Shown: positions 1 to 10,728 of the stretch, piece by piece
Position numbering within the stretch: position 1 is the first letter of the stretch
Layout: every line of letters begins with the position of its first letter
Assembly (NCBI GenBank): GCA_029547185.1
Contig: JAKPPU010000215.1
Coordinates: 1-64,000 of the forward strand
Direction of reading: 5' to 3'
Length of the DNA stretch: 64,000 bases
DNA from: Deltaproteobacteria bacterium
GTDB lineage: Bacteria > Desulfobacterota > Desulfomonilia > UBA1062
Made by a program: the position numbers and the translations under genes
The notes under the pieces: generated by a model
Told to the model about the DNA's origin: nothing
Seen by the model: the letters and a program-made list of their open reading frames with translations, nothing else
Database searches by the model: none

Positions 1-225
1 GCGTGAGGTTATCTACAATCAGCTCACACTGAATATATCATCAGGAAATCGAAAATCCCTCCACAGAAACTCATACGATATCAATCCATAAGCCACCATA
101 AAATGCATTCCAATGACAAACTCTTCCTGTATGGGCTTCGACGCATATATTCTATTCATACGAGACTCGTATTCCGTATTGGCAGATCACGGCCGGCAGT
201 GAAGCCGGCCCGGGCACTTAAGACA

Positions 226-801
226 TCAGGCGTGGATCTTCTTGAGGAGCCAGGCCATGTTCTGCCCGAGGACCCGCATGGTGGTGATGCCTTCCTCGTC
301 ACCCTCGGCCTCGCCTCTGTCCATCCCGATGCCGACGTTCCAGTAGTTCGATCCCGGCACGATCATCTGGCTGATGAAGAAGAAGTGGTTGATCGTATCG
401 AAGGTGTGGATGGCCCCTCCCCTGCGCACGGCCACGACCGCGGCCCCGACCTTGCGCCTGAACATGTCCCCGTTCATCTTCGCCACCATGCCCGCCCGGT
501 CGATGAGCGCCTTCATCTCGGCGGTCACGTCGGCGAAATAGGTCGGGGATGCCAGGATGATCCCGTCTGCCGCGCACATCTTCTCGATGCACTCACCCGC
601 GAAATCCTTTTTGACGGCGCACCTTTTGTCCTGGTTCACGCCGCACCTGCCGCAGGCGATGCACCCCCGGATGCTCTTGCCCGAAAGCTGCACCAGCTCG
701 GTGCCGATTCCCTCTTTCTCGAGCTCTTCGAGCACGTATTTCACGAGGATGGCGGTATTCCCGTCCTTGTGCACGCTCCCGTTGAATGCAACCACCTTCA
801 T
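226..801 (-). CDS. Flavodoxin-fold NAD(P)H-dependent oxidoreductase, iron-sulfur flavoprotein-like
   Basis: The 191-residue protein opens with a flavodoxin-type phosphate loop (VAFNGSVHKDGNTA, about residues 4-17). It has a Cys-rich stretch near residues 47-64 (GCIACGRC...KRCAVKKD) of the kind seen in iron-sulfur flavoproteins and related FMN reductases. ASPTYFADVTAEMKALIDR (about residues 84-102) is the conserved flavin-contacting segment of this family. It probably uses FMN for cytoplasmic electron transfer; the substrate cannot be told. The start is the ATG behind a GGGAGGAAA ribosome site. It is leftward like the next gene, but a strong hairpin separates them, so it may be a separate transcript. 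Confidence 0.85.
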   Translation of the reverse strand: MKVVAFNGSVHKDGNTAILVKYVLEELEKEGIGTELVQLSGKSIRGCIACGRCGVNQDKRCAVKKDFAGECIEKMCAADGIILASPTYFADVTAEMKALIDRAGMVAKMNGDMFRRKVGAAVVAVRRGGAIHTFDTINHFFFISQMIVPGSNYWNVGIGMDRGEAEGDEEGITTMRVLGQNMAWLLKKIHA

Positions 802-869
802 GGCATTTCCTCCCTGTACAATGAGATCAGAAATCGGGTGATGATCCCGTGAGATGAAAAATTAGACGA

Positions 870-925
870 ATAACGGGGCTGCGTCTACACCTTTTACGGT
901 AAAAGACTGCAGATGCAGCCCCGGC
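870..925 (-). terminator. Stem-loop terminator behind the secreted protease gene
   Basis: GGGGCTGC (875-882) pairs with GCAGCCCC (915-922), and an inner CTTTTAC/GTAAAAG pair (891-905) sits inside the arm. Read on the minus strand it follows the stop of the protease gene by about 16 bases and is followed by a T-rich stretch. It plausibly ends that transcript before the flavoprotein gene. Confidence 0.5.
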
Positions 926-938
926 GCTCACGTGAAGC

Positions 939-1751
939 CTACAGAATGCCGGCTCCCAGAAGGTTCTGATTCGATCCGGCCGAGGCATCGAGGAGCCTGC
1001 CTATCTCCGTAGAGGGGACGACCATGGAGAACTTTCCCCCTGTCTTGTCATAGATCACGCCGCTGATGAGCCCCACCAGGCTTACACCGTTCCGGACGGT
1101 GAGTTCGCGTCCTTCATAGTACGACTTCCCGGTGTCGAAGACCGGGCCTCCGCTCAGGCCGCTCGTGCTCGGGCTCTGAAGGAGGATGAACGTAGCCAGC
1201 TTCTTGTTGTCGAACCGCTCCATGGTGATGAATCCGGTTGCGGCACGCGTCTCGAGGGAAAGCGGCGACACGAAGCCCCTGGTCCCCAGGCAGAGAGGAT
1301 ACCCCATGACGATGAGGGGAAACTCGCGCGATGGGGGCAGGGGGCGCGCCGTGAGGAGGTCCGCCGGCAGGCACCGGTTGAGAAGCGCCTTATACTCGTC
1401 CCTGCTGTTTGTCTTGATGAGGAACATGGCGACATCCGCCGTGGGAGAGATGTGCCACTTCACGCCCTTGAACCTGCTGGTGACGGCCTGCCCTTCCCGG
1501 CCCGGCATGATGATCTTGAAGCTCGTCCCGATGTCCCGGGCGACATGGCTTGCCGTGATCAGGAACGGCTTGTCGTCCTTCCTGATGAGGAAGCCCGAGC
1601 CGTTTTTGGCGTTTGTTCCGGGCGGAAGATCCTGGGTGAGAAAGACGACGCTCGGCGCAACGTCATCCGCGATGCCGGCCCATGCCGGAAGAGCTGAAAC
1701 AAGCATACTTACCACGAAAACAATCTTCACGATCAAACGGGCATTCTTCAT
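939..1751 (-). CDS. Secreted trypsin-like serine protease
   Basis: 270 residues with an N-terminal signal peptide (hydrophobic core about residues 7-24, ending AWA). A chymotrypsin-fold triad can be read: His69 in ITASHVA, Asp106 in TADVAMF and Ser200 in SGLSGGPVF. No PDZ domain follows, so it is not a full HtrA/Deg protein; it is closer to the short trypsin-like peptidase_2 group. Expected in the periplasm or outside the cell. The start ATG has an AGGAG site upstream. Substrate unknown. Confidence 0.8.
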   Translation of the reverse strand: MKNARLIVKIVFVVSMLVSALPAWAGIADDVAPSVVFLTQDLPPGTNAKNGSGFLIRKDDKPFLITASHVARDIGTSFKIIMPGREGQAVTSRFKGVKWHISPTADVAMFLIKTNSRDEYKALLNRCLPADLLTARPLPPSREFPLIVMGYPLCLGTRGFVSPLSLETRAATGFITMERFDNKKLATFILLQSPSTSGLSGGPVFDTGKSYYEGRELTVRNGVSLVGLISGVIYDKTGGKFSMVVPSTEIGRLLDASAGSNQNLLGAGIL

Positions 1752-2032
1752 TCGATGAAAACTCCTGGATGCAGTAGATGAGAACGATATTCTTATGGTT
1801 AAGCAATTCCCTCGTACTCTGACACAAAGCTATTTTCGTCTTTTTTTGAATTCTTTCCGTTTCGGTAAACTGTCGTCTTTTCGTATACGGGTGATCTCCT
1901 CTATGCCTGCTTTTTCCCTTCCAGTCAACAGGAAGGTGGGGAAGCGCTGCCCGTACACGATTGGGCCGATATGTCTCCCCGGGATTGACATCCCTCGACG
2001 AGCCGGGTAAAAGCCAGAATAAACAGCTGCCC

Positions 2033-3283
2033 ATGGAAAGTCAGTTTCCGTTTGATTCATATCCGCTGAGAAAGAAGAAGAAACGAAGGTTCCTGCGCCT
2101 GAGATACCCTCTTCTTTTCGCCCTCCTGCTCATTGCGGCACACTTTTTTATCTCCGGCAGAGAAGGGGGAGAGGCAGCTCTCAAGGGTGACGTACCGCGC
2201 GATGGGCACAGGCTTGCGAAGGCGCTCAAGGGGCAGGCCACCCCGCTCACGAAAAAAGACCTCGCCTTCATCGATGAGGAAACCATAAAGAAAAACAACC
2301 TCACCATCGACTGGGACCTCCAGCAATTCATCGCCCAGACCGCCTCCAAGTACAAGCTGTACTACGGCTCCATCGTGATCATGGATGCACACACCGGGGA
2401 CGTCCTGGCGCTCTACGGCCAGACGAGATCCGGTCAGGATTGCAGCCTGAGCCTCAACGCCGAGCTTGCCGCGAGCGTGTTCAAGCTGGTGACGGCAACC
2501 GCGGCCATCGAGCAGGCAGGGTTCACCAGCCAGACCAAGATCTTTTATACCGGAAGCCCGTATACCCTCTACAAGAGACAGCTCACGAACAAGAGAGACC
2601 GCTGGTGCGCGGACGTCACGCTGGCCGATGCCTTCGCGCGCTCCAACAACGTCGTCTTCGGCAAGATCGGGACCTTCTACCTCGGGCAGATGCCCATCTA
2701 TCTCACGGCCCAGAAGATGGGATTCTGGAAGCCGCCCATGACGGACTGCGAGATTACGCCGAGCACGAGCTTTCTCCCCAAGGATGACTACAACCTCGCC
2801 GAGCTCGCCTGCGGATTCAACAAGCAGACGCGCATGTCTCCTCTCCATGCCGCCCAGATCGTGACCCCGGTGCTCAACGGCGGGTACATGCTCACACCCC
2901 GGATCGTACGCACCGAAGGCGTTCAGAAGAGGGCCGTCATGAAAAAAGAGACCGCTCAGGATTTGACCCTCATGATGGAGAGAACGGTCAAGGCGGGAAC
3001 CGTTTACCGGACGTTTCGGGGCTCCTCCTCCGACAGGGTGCTCAAGCACCTCGACATGGGCGGAAAGACCGGGAGCATCGACGGCGACGACCCCAAGGGC
3101 AGGAGGAACTGGTTCGTGGGCTTTGCCAGGGATCAGAACACCGGCAAGGCCATAACCATCGGATGCCTCCTCATCCTCGATGACCACTTCTGGATACAGG
3201 CGGACATGTTCTCCCGCCTCGTCATCAGACACTACTTCTCGAACGCGATGGACCTGGCCCAGACGCCGCACGCAAAAGGATAA
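2033..3283 (+). CDS. Penicillin-binding protein transpeptidase domain protein
   Basis: 416 residues from the ATG at 2033, with a basic N-terminus and one membrane anchor (about residues 25-41). The catalytic motifs of a penicillin-binding transpeptidase are all present: SVFK (148-151), SNN (204-206) and KTG (345-347). There is no glycosyltransferase or dimerisation domain, so this is a small monofunctional enzyme or a specialised D,D-transpeptidase acting in the periplasm on peptidoglycan. An in-frame upstream start at 1961 would add 24 residues with no membrane signal; 2033 is preferred because the charged and hydrophobic segments follow directly, though its ribosome site is weak. Confidence 0.8.
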   Translation: MESQFPFDSYPLRKKKKRRFLRLRYPLLFALLLIAAHFFISGREGGEAALKGDVPRDGHRLAKALKGQATPLTKKDLAFIDEETIKKNNLTIDWDLQQFIAQTASKYKLYYGSIVIMDAHTGDVLALYGQTRSGQDCSLSLNAELAASVFKLVTATAAIEQAGFTSQTKIFYTGSPYTLYKRQLTNKRDRWCADVTLADAFARSNNVVFGKIGTFYLGQMPIYLTAQKMGFWKPPMTDCEITPSTSFLPKDDYNLAELACGFNKQTRMSPLHAAQIVTPVLNGGYMLTPRIVRTEGVQKRAVMKKETAQDLTLMMERTVKAGTVYRTFRGSSSDRVLKHLDMGGKTGSIDGDDPKGRRNWFVGFARDQNTGKAITIGCLLILDDHFWIQADMFSRLVIRHYFSNAMDLAQTPHAKG

Positions 3284-3450
3284 CCCGCAGATCGGGACCA
3301 AAGCCTAAAAAAGCCTTCACGATGCCCGTGTGTTCCATTTCAGGCACTCATGCCGAAACAACCGAAACCGATCCTGTATCCGTGATCAATGAAAGCATTT
3401 CCGGGAGAAGGGCACGGCTCCGGGGACATGATGTGCGGCTCGACGCTTGC

Positions 3451-4257
3451 TTACCGCAGCAGGCGTTCTTCTCCGGCATAAACGAACCCGGAATTTCTGC
3501 GCACGTATCCGAGCAGGGTGACGTTATATTTCCGGGCGAGGCTGACTGCGGCGGACGTCGGGGTCGATCGCGACACGACCACCGGAACACCCATCCGGAT
3601 CACCTTGGTGAGAATCTCGGATGAGATCCTTCCGCTCACGAACATCATCCCGCTTCCGGTAAGGTCTGTCTTCCCGCTTTTGAGGAGGACTCCCGCGATC
3701 TTGTCAAAGCAGTTGTGGCGCCCGATGTCCTCGTTGAAGACCGAGAGCGCCTCGTGACGGAAAAGGACGCTGTGCACGCCGCCGATGCCCCTGTAGAGGA
3801 CCGACGATCCCTCGAAGTCCCCCATGGTGCCGAGGATATCGATGAGATTGAACCTTTCACGAACGGGCACGACCCTGAACTTGTCCTGCTTGAGGGGATT
3901 GATGTAGGTGAAGCATCTGCCGCATCCCGAGGTCACGCTCCTGAGGCTCTCGCACCGGTCGACCTTCCTGCCGGGAACGAGGCCGATCATGACGGAAAAC
4001 AGCCGCTCGTTGTAGGCAATGCTTGCCACATCATCCATGGAGTCGATGACGCTCTCGCTGTAGAGAAACCCCAGGGCCAGCTCCTCGGAGAGCTGATTGA
4101 GGCAGAGCAGGGAGGCATATTCCACGGCATCGATGTAGATCTTCAGGGATATCTCTCCGATGACCGGCTTTTCCTGCTCGCGGAGGTCTATACGATCGCC
4201 GGTCCGGACGATCTCCTTGACCGGGAAGACGCTGTAGGTTTTTTCATCGATATCCAT
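3451..4257 (-). CDS. fdhD: Formate dehydrogenase accessory sulfurtransferase FdhD
   Basis: FdhD passes sulfur from a cysteine desulfurase to the molybdenum/tungsten cofactor of formate dehydrogenases. The protein has the family's Cys-x-x-Cys site (SGCGRC) and the conserved stretches EDIGRHNCFDKI, VSGRISSEI and SRSTPTSAAVSLA. The chosen start at 4257 (268 residues) follows an AAGGAT site; an ATG at 4293 in the same frame is possible. It implies formate dehydrogenase elsewhere in the genome, since none lies in this window. Confidence 0.93.
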   Translation of the reverse strand: MDIDEKTYSVFPVKEIVRTGDRIDLREQEKPVIGEISLKIYIDAVEYASLLCLNQLSEELALGFLYSESVIDSMDDVASIAYNERLFSVMIGLVPGRKVDRCESLRSVTSGCGRCFTYINPLKQDKFRVVPVRERFNLIDILGTMGDFEGSSVLYRGIGGVHSVLFRHEALSVFNEDIGRHNCFDKIAGVLLKSGKTDLTGSGMMFVSGRISSEILTKVIRMGVPVVVSRSTPTSAAVSLARKYNVTLLGYVRRNSGFVYAGEERLLR

Positions 4258-4356
4258 ATCCTTCAACCCTCCCTCCGACAACCCCCGGCTCATCCGGCAA
4301 GGGCAAGGACCGTATCACGTTCGATCTCTGTAGTCGGGATTTATGCCGATCCTTCC

Positions 4357-5292
4357 TCAAATACCCTCTCCTTCAATAAAGGCCATCTCTTCAAGTTTTC
4401 CCTGAACGATCTTTGAGCCGGGCGGGACGCTGTGGGAAAGCCAGACGTTGCCGCCGATCTCGGATCCTCTCCCAATGGTGATACGGCCGAGGATCGTGGC
4501 CCCGGAATAGATGGTGACCTCATCTTCCACGATGGGATGCCGTGGGATTTTCTTGATGGGGAATCCGTTCTCATCGAGGGGAAAGCTCTTTGCGCCGAGC
4601 GTCACTCCCTGGTAGATCCGCACGTTGTTCCCTATGACGCTGGTTTCACCGATGACGATGCCGGTGCCGTGGTCCATGAAGAAGTATTCGCCGATCTGCG
4701 CCCCGGGATGGATATCGATCCCGGTCTCGGAATGGGCGATCTCCGTGATGATCCTCGGGATCATGGGGACGCCCAGGGTGTAGAGCTCGTGCGCGACCCG
4801 GTAATTGGTGAGTGCCCGGATGCTGGGATAGCAGAAGATGATCTCTCCCTGGTTGTCGACGGCGGGATCGCCGTTGAAGGCAGCCTGCACATCCGTGGAC
4901 AGGAGGCGGCGAACGTTCGGAAGGCTCTGAATGAACCGGGTTGTCAGATGCTGTGATCTCTCGATGCAATAGCTTTCCGAAGCATTCCGGCAGGCGGTCT
5001 CCCTGAACCACATTCCCCTCAAAATCTGCTCGGAGAGCTTTCTGAATACCGAATCGAGGGTCGAGCCGACGTAGTAGGGCATGGTCTCCATCCTGAGCTC
5101 TGCCGTCCCGAAATACCCGGGGAAGAGCACGGAGCGGAGATCCTCGATGATACCGCTCAAGGCCTCGACCGAAGGCATGGGGACATCATGATTGCTCCGG
5201 TGGGATACGATCGTGTATGACTCCGGGGCGCAAAGCTGCTCCAGGACGCTGACGATCACCTTCTGACTGGTTTGGGGATATCCGTTCCTCAT
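4357..5292 (-). CDS. cysE: Serine O-acetyltransferase
   Basis: It acetylates L-serine with acetyl-CoA, the first step of cysteine synthesis, and feeds the sulfhydrylases across the divergent promoter region. The C-terminal half is a left-handed beta-helix of hexapeptide repeats containing HPGAQIGEYFFMDHGTGIVIGET, which holds the catalytic His/Asp region of SATs. The N-terminal half is the helical SAT domain. The length (311 residues) fits the longer EpsC-like SATs. The ATG at 5292 is chosen over 5310 because AGGAAA lies at the right distance before it. It is divergent from the Rrf2 gene, and a direct repeat lies just upstream of each. Confidence 0.92.
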   Translation of the reverse strand: MRNGYPQTSQKVIVSVLEQLCAPESYTIVSHRSNHDVPMPSVEALSGIIEDLRSVLFPGYFGTAELRMETMPYYVGSTLDSVFRKLSEQILRGMWFRETACRNASESYCIERSQHLTTRFIQSLPNVRRLLSTDVQAAFNGDPAVDNQGEIIFCYPSIRALTNYRVAHELYTLGVPMIPRIITEIAHSETGIDIHPGAQIGEYFFMDHGTGIVIGETSVIGNNVRIYQGVTLGAKSFPLDENGFPIKKIPRHPIVEDEVTIYSGATILGRITIGRGSEIGGNVWLSHSVPPGSKIVQGKLEEMAFIEGEGI

Positions 5293-5314
5293 CTTTTTAT
5301 TTCCTATCATTTTT

Positions 5315-5414
5315 ATAGTAATTAGACAACTACCTCACAATCATTGCCGAAGCAATGGAATACGCTTGACAACAATCATCTGCCATTTATATACTAGTTA
5401 ATCAATAGTAATTA
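5315..5414. promoter_or_regulatory. Divergent regulatory region with sigma70 promoter and paired ATAGTAATTA repeats
   Basis: A near-consensus rightward promoter reads TTGACA (5366-5371), 18 bases, TATACT (5390-5395). The 10-mer ATAGTAATTA occurs twice in the same orientation, at 5315-5324 beside cysE and at 5405-5414 just downstream of the -10 box before the Rrf2 gene. The repeats are natural candidates for binding sites of the adjacent Rrf2 regulator, which would control both directions. The promoter is directly visible; the binding-site role is inferred. Confidence 0.6.
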
Positions 5415-5435
5415 AGATAATTAAAAGGATGCCGC

Positions 5436-5876
5436 ATGAAACTTTCCACAAGGTCACGATACGGCGTGAGATTGCTTCTGGAGCTCGCACTCAACAATGC
5501 GAAGGGACAGGTCTTCCTCAAGGACATCGCCCGGGAAGAGGAGATCTCGGAGAAGTATCTGAGCCTCATCATCATCCCCTTGAAGGCGGCCGGGCTCGTC
5601 AGCTCGATGCGCGGCGCACACGGCGGTTATGTCCTGGCGAAACCTCCTTCAAAGATTACCCTCAAAGAGGTCGTGAACATCCTTGAGGGCGATACCTGCC
5701 TCGTGGACTGCGTGAAGGACCCGTCAAAATGCTCCCGGTCCGGGACGTGCGCAAGCCGGGATATCTGGGGCATCATAAGCGACAGGATCTCCGAGACCCT
5801 GGACTCCTTCACGCTCGAAGACCTGGCCAGGATGAGCAGGGAAAAGGGCGAAGGCGCTCATATGTACCATATCTGA
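5436..5876 (+). CDS. Rrf2-family transcriptional regulator (IscR/CymR type)
   Basis: 146 residues with an N-terminal winged helix typical of Rrf2 (STRSRYGVRLLLELA, then EEISEKYLSLIIIPLKAAGLV, and the wing RGAHGGY). Cys88, Cys92, Cys99 and Cys105 lie where IscR carries its [2Fe-2S] ligands, so the protein may sense Fe-S or cysteine status. It heads the rightward sulfur operon, 16 bases before the desulfurase, and faces cysE, the usual setting for CymR- or IscR-like control of cysteine and Fe-S supply. Spacing of the Cys residues is not identical to E. coli IscR, so cluster binding is not certain. Confidence 0.88.
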   Translation: MKLSTRSRYGVRLLLELALNNAKGQVFLKDIAREEEISEKYLSLIIIPLKAAGLVSSMRGAHGGYVLAKPPSKITLKEVVNILEGDTCLVDCVKDPSKCSRSGTCASRDIWGIISDRISETLDSFTLEDLARMSREKGEGAHMYHI

Positions 5877-5892
5877 AAGAGGGAGCGTCTCA

Positions 5893-7056
5893 GTGAGCAG
5901 GATATACCTGGATCATGCCGCGACGACGCCCGTCGCGCCCGAGGTCGTTGAGGCCATGCTCCCCTATCTGAGCGGCGCCTTCGGGAATACGTCGAGCATC
6001 CACTCCTTCGGCCAGGAGGCAAGAGGTGCGGTCGAGAAGGCGAGGGAACACATCGCCTCCTTCATCGGCGCCCGGCCCGAGGAGATCGTCTTCACCGGCA
6101 GCGGCACCGAAAGCGACAACTTCGTCATCAAGGGCGCTGCCCATGCATTGAAGGACAAGGGGAATCACATCATCACCTCTGCCGTCGAGCACCACGCGGT
6201 CCTCGAGACATGCAGATTTCTCGAAGAGCAGAATTTCAGGGTAACGTATCTCCCCGTCGATGAATACGGCCTCGTGGACCCGAATGATGTCGAGAAGGCC
6301 GTCACGGACAAGACCATCCTGATATCCGTCATGCATGCGAACAATGAGATCGGGACCATCGAGCCCATAGCCGAGATCGGCGCCATAGCCCGCAGCCGCG
6401 GAATATACTTCCATACCGACGCGGTCCAGACCTTCGGCCACATCCCTGTCGATGTCGGCGAGATGAACGTGGACTTCCTCAGCGCATCGGCGCACAAGCT
6501 CTGCGGGCCCAAGGGCGTGGGAATGGCCTACATCCGCAGGGGTACCCGCATGACTCCACTGCTTCACGGCGGCGACCAAGAGAAGAGGCTCAGGGCATCG
6601 ACGCTCAACGTGCCGGGCATCATCGGTTTCGGACGTGCGGTGGAGATCGCAAAAAGCGAGATGGATTCGGAAATGCAGAGGCTGACAAGTCTGAGGGATC
6701 GCCTCATTTCGACACTGCTCTCCTCCATCGGGAACAGCCGGCTCAACGGCCATCCGGTCAAGAGGCTTCCGAACAACGCCAACATCTCCATTGCGTTCGC
6801 TGAGGGCGAGGGAATGCTCCTCAGTCTCGACATGGAAGGCATTGCGGTATCCACCGGCTCGGCCTGCACATCTTCGAGCCTGGAGCCGTCGCACGTGCTC
6901 ACCGCCATCGGCCTTTCCCATGAGCTTGCACACGGTTCCCTGAGGTTCACCCTGGGAAGGACGACGACAAGTGCCGAGATCGATCGGCTCATCGAGGTTC
7001 TCCCGGGAATCGTCGAGAGACTGCGCGACACGTCCCCGCTCGGGAGGAAAGGGTAA
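5893..7056 (+). CDS. Cysteine desulfurase (NifS/IscS family)
   Basis: A PLP enzyme that takes sulfur from cysteine for Fe-S clusters and sulfur cofactors. 387 residues: the N-terminus YLDHAATTP is diagnostic, the PLP lysine is Lys202 (SAHKLCGPKG) and the catalytic cysteine is Cys325 in the loop STGSACTSSS. It starts with GTG behind GAGGGAGCG. Immediately downstream lies nadA, whose product needs a [4Fe-4S] cluster, so local cluster supply is a reasonable role. It could also supply FdhD. Confidence 0.93.
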   Translation: MSRIYLDHAATTPVAPEVVEAMLPYLSGAFGNTSSIHSFGQEARGAVEKAREHIASFIGARPEEIVFTGSGTESDNFVIKGAAHALKDKGNHIITSAVEHHAVLETCRFLEEQNFRVTYLPVDEYGLVDPNDVEKAVTDKTILISVMHANNEIGTIEPIAEIGAIARSRGIYFHTDAVQTFGHIPVDVGEMNVDFLSASAHKLCGPKGVGMAYIRRGTRMTPLLHGGDQEKRLRASTLNVPGIIGFGRAVEIAKSEMDSEMQRLTSLRDRLISTLLSSIGNSRLNGHPVKRLPNNANISIAFAEGEGMLLSLDMEGIAVSTGSACTSSSLEPSHVLTAIGLSHELAHGSLRFTLGRTTTSAEIDRLIEVLPGIVERLRDTSPLGRKG

Positions 7057-7060
7057 ACGA

Positions 7061-7969
7061 ATGAATATCGTTGATGAAATACAGAGGCTCAAACAGGACA
7101 GGAATGCTGTCATCCTCGTCCACAACTACCAGCTCCCCGAGGTGCAGGACATCGCCGATTTCGTCGGCGACTCCCTGGGGCTCTCCATCCAGGCGGCAGG
7201 AACCGATGCCAGGGTGATCGTCTTCTGCGGGGTGCATTTCATGGCCGAGACGGCAAAGATCCTGTCGCCCGACAAGACAGTCCTCCTGCCCGACATCGAG
7301 TCCGGGTGCCCCATGGCGGACATGATCACGGCCAGGGACATGAAAGAGCTGAAAAAGCGGCACAAGGGCGCGACCTTCCTCTGCTACGTGAACACGAGCG
7401 CCGAGGTGAAGGCCGAGTGCGACCTGTGCTGCACGTCCGCCAATGCGGAGAGCATGGTGAGGGACCTCGCCAAAAAGGGAGAGAAGGTCGTGTTCGTGCC
7501 CGATCAGCACCTGGCGGGCTATGCGGCCGAAAAGACCGGCTGCGACATCATAGCCTACAACGGATTCTGCCCGACCCATGCCCGGATCAAACCCGAGGAC
7601 GTATTGAAGCAGAAGGCACTCCATCCGAATGCCGTGGTCCTGGCCCATCCCGAATGCCCATCGATGGTGCGTGCACTGGCGGACAAGGTCGTCTCCACCG
7701 AGATCATGTGCATGTATGCCCACGACATGAAGTCCGACGAGTTCATCGTCTCTACGGAGGTCGGGATCATCCACAGGCTTAAAAAGGAGAATCCTGGAAA
7801 GCGTTTCTACCCTGCCTCCGAAGAGGCGGTCTGCCCGAACATGAAGCGCAACACTCTCGAGAAGGTCTTCGTATCGCTTACGGAGATGAGCCATCAGATA
7901 ACACTGTCCAGAGATACCATGCACAGGGCCCGGAAATGCATCCGCAGGATGCTCGAGTACAGGGCATGA
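7061..7969 (+). CDS. nadA: Quinolinate synthase
   Basis: It condenses iminoaspartate with dihydroxyacetone phosphate to quinolinate in de novo NAD synthesis, using an oxygen-sensitive [4Fe-4S] cluster. 302 residues. The three cluster ligands are Cys83 (SGCPMAD), Cys170 (NGFCPTHA) and Cys258 (EAVCPNMK), spaced almost as in the Thermotoga enzyme. The YVNTSAEVKA and CTSANA motifs are present. The start is 4 bases after the desulfurase stop, so the two are probably co-translated. nadB and nadC are not in the window. Confidence 0.95.
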   Translation: MNIVDEIQRLKQDRNAVILVHNYQLPEVQDIADFVGDSLGLSIQAAGTDARVIVFCGVHFMAETAKILSPDKTVLLPDIESGCPMADMITARDMKELKKRHKGATFLCYVNTSAEVKAECDLCCTSANAESMVRDLAKKGEKVVFVPDQHLAGYAAEKTGCDIIAYNGFCPTHARIKPEDVLKQKALHPNAVVLAHPECPSMVRALADKVVSTEIMCMYAHDMKSDEFIVSTEVGIIHRLKKENPGKRFYPASEEAVCPNMKRNTLEKVFVSLTEMSHQITLSRDTMHRARKCIRRMLEYRA

Positions 7970-7983
7970 CTTCTCCAGGATAA

Positions 7984-9276
<1,293 letters not shown>

Positions 9277-9317
9277 TGGGCCGGCAAGAAAAAAGCCGTG
9301 AATGAAAGGAGAGAACC

Positions 9318-10238
9318 ATGCTGTTCGAAGACATTACGAAAACTATCGGCCAGACGCCGCTCGTCAGGATAAACCGGATGGCCGAAGGATCGGGCGCCAC
9401 GGTCCTGGCCAAGCTCGAATACTTCAACCCTCTCTCCAGCGTGAAGGACCGCATCGGCGTCGCCATGATCGATGCCGCCGAGAAGGCTGGCCTCGTCAAC
9501 AAAGACACGGTCGTCATCGAGCCCACGAGCGGCAACACCGGGATCGCGCTCGCCTTTGTCTGTGCGGCCAGAGGCTACCGACTCATCGTCACCATGCCCG
9601 ACACCGTGAGCATGGAGCGCCGCCGGCTTCTCGATATCCTCGGTGCCGAGCTCGTCCTCACCGAGGGGAGCAAAGGCATGAAAGCCGCCATGGCAAAGGC
9701 CGAGGAGCTCTCCCATGAGATGCCGAACTCCTTCATGCCCCAGCAGTTCAATAACCCGGCGAATCCTGAGATCCACCGGAAGACCACTGCAGAAGAGATC
9801 TGGCGCGACACGGACGGAAAGGTCGATTTCTTCGTGGCGGGCGTCGGCACCGGCGGGACCGTAACCGGCGTGGGCGAGGTCCTTAAAGAGAGGAAGCCTG
9901 CGGTCAAGGTCATCGCGGTGGAGCCCAAGGACTCCCCTGTCCTCTCCGGAGGCAAACCCGGCCCGCACAAGATCCAGGGAATCGGCGCCGGGTTCGTCCC
10001 GAACGTCCTCGACCGGTCGGTCATCGACGAGATCACCGAGGTCTCGAGCGAAGATGCCGGCGCAACCGCCCGCCGCCTTGCCCGGGAGGAAGGAATCCTC
10101 TGCGGCATATCGAGCGGAGCCGCCATGTGGGCTGCCCTGCAGGTGGCCAAGAGGCCCGAGGCCGCAGGCAAGACCATCGTCGTCATCATCCCGGACACGG
10201 GCGAGCGCTACCTCTCCACCTGGCTGTTTCAGGAGTGA
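9318..10238 (+). CDS. cysK: Cysteine synthase A (O-acetylserine sulfhydrylase)
   Basis: It joins sulfide to O-acetylserine made by the divergent cysE product. 306 residues, full length for CysK. The PLP lysine is Lys43 in [11 protein letters not shown], followed by TSGNTG (about residues 74-79), [10 protein letters not shown] and SSGAA, all diagnostic of the family. It is the last gene of the rightward sulfur operon; the next gene starts about 80 bases later and belongs to a metal-efflux set. Confidence 0.95.
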   Translation: MLFEDITKTIGQTPLVRINRMAEGSGATVLAKLEYFNPLSSVKDRIGVAMIDAAEKAGLVNKDTVVIEPTSGNTGIALAFVCAARGYRLIVTMPDTVSMERRRLLDILGAELVLTEGSKGMKAAMAKAEELSHEMPNSFMPQQFNNPANPEIHRKTTAEEIWRDTDGKVDFFVAGVGTGGTVTGVGEVLKERKPAVKVIAVEPKDSPVLSGGKPGPHKIQGIGAGFVPNVLDRSVIDEITEVSSEDAGATARRLAREEGILCGISSGAAMWAALQVAKRPEAAGKTIVVIIPDTGERYLSTWLFQE

Positions 10239-10320
10239 GCGTGGCGAACAGCCGGGTAATACGCCGGTCCTTCCCTTTTCAAGGTCTCAGCCTATTAATA
10301 AAATAATGGAGGAATATTGT

Positions 10321-10713
10321 ATGAAGATGAAAAACCTTCTCATCGTGGTCTTGCTCGTTCTCATGGCAGGGGTTGTTCATGCGAAGGGTATGGAGGTTAC
10401 TAAGAAGGCAGGTCCGAACACGGTCACGATAACGCTCCAGAACGATCCTCCGGTGACGGGCAAGAACGCCTTCACCGTCCTCGTAAAGGATGCGGCCGGC
10501 AGGGCCGTGACCGACGCACAGGTGACCCTCGTGTACGAGATGCCCGCCATGCCCGGCATGCCTGCCATGAGGTACAAGACCCCGGCCGTGCTGAAGGGCC
10601 GGCTCTATACCGGAACGATGAACTTCTCGATGGCCGGGCCCTGGCATATCAGCGTGAAGGTGATGCGAGGCGGCAAGACCGGTACGGCAAAGCTCAGCGT
10701 AGACGTTCACTGA
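10321..10713 (+). CDS. Periplasmic YtkA/FixH-like domain protein with Met-rich segment
   Basis: 130 residues: a signal peptide (MKMKNLLIVVLLVLMAGVVHA) followed by one immunoglobulin-like YtkA/FixH domain. The Met-rich run EMPAMPGMPAMRY (about residues 77-89) is typical of this family near copper systems and could bind Cu(I). The ATG at 10321 is chosen because GGAGGA precedes it; the ATG at 10306 overlaps that site. It is first in the Cus-type efflux operon, where CusF would be found in enterobacteria, so a copper chaperone role is a fair inference. Confidence 0.8.
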   Translation: MKMKNLLIVVLLVLMAGVVHAKGMEVTKKAGPNTVTITLQNDPPVTGKNAFTVLVKDAAGRAVTDAQVTLVYEMPAMPGMPAMRYKTPAVLKGRLYTGTMNFSMAGPWHISVKVMRGGKTGTAKLSVDVH

Positions 10714-10728
10714 TTTTAGAAGGGCAGC

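Noticed and set aside
2057-3301. 414-residue open frame on the minus strand
   Set aside because: Antisense to the penicillin-binding protein with all three catalytic motifs on the plus strand.
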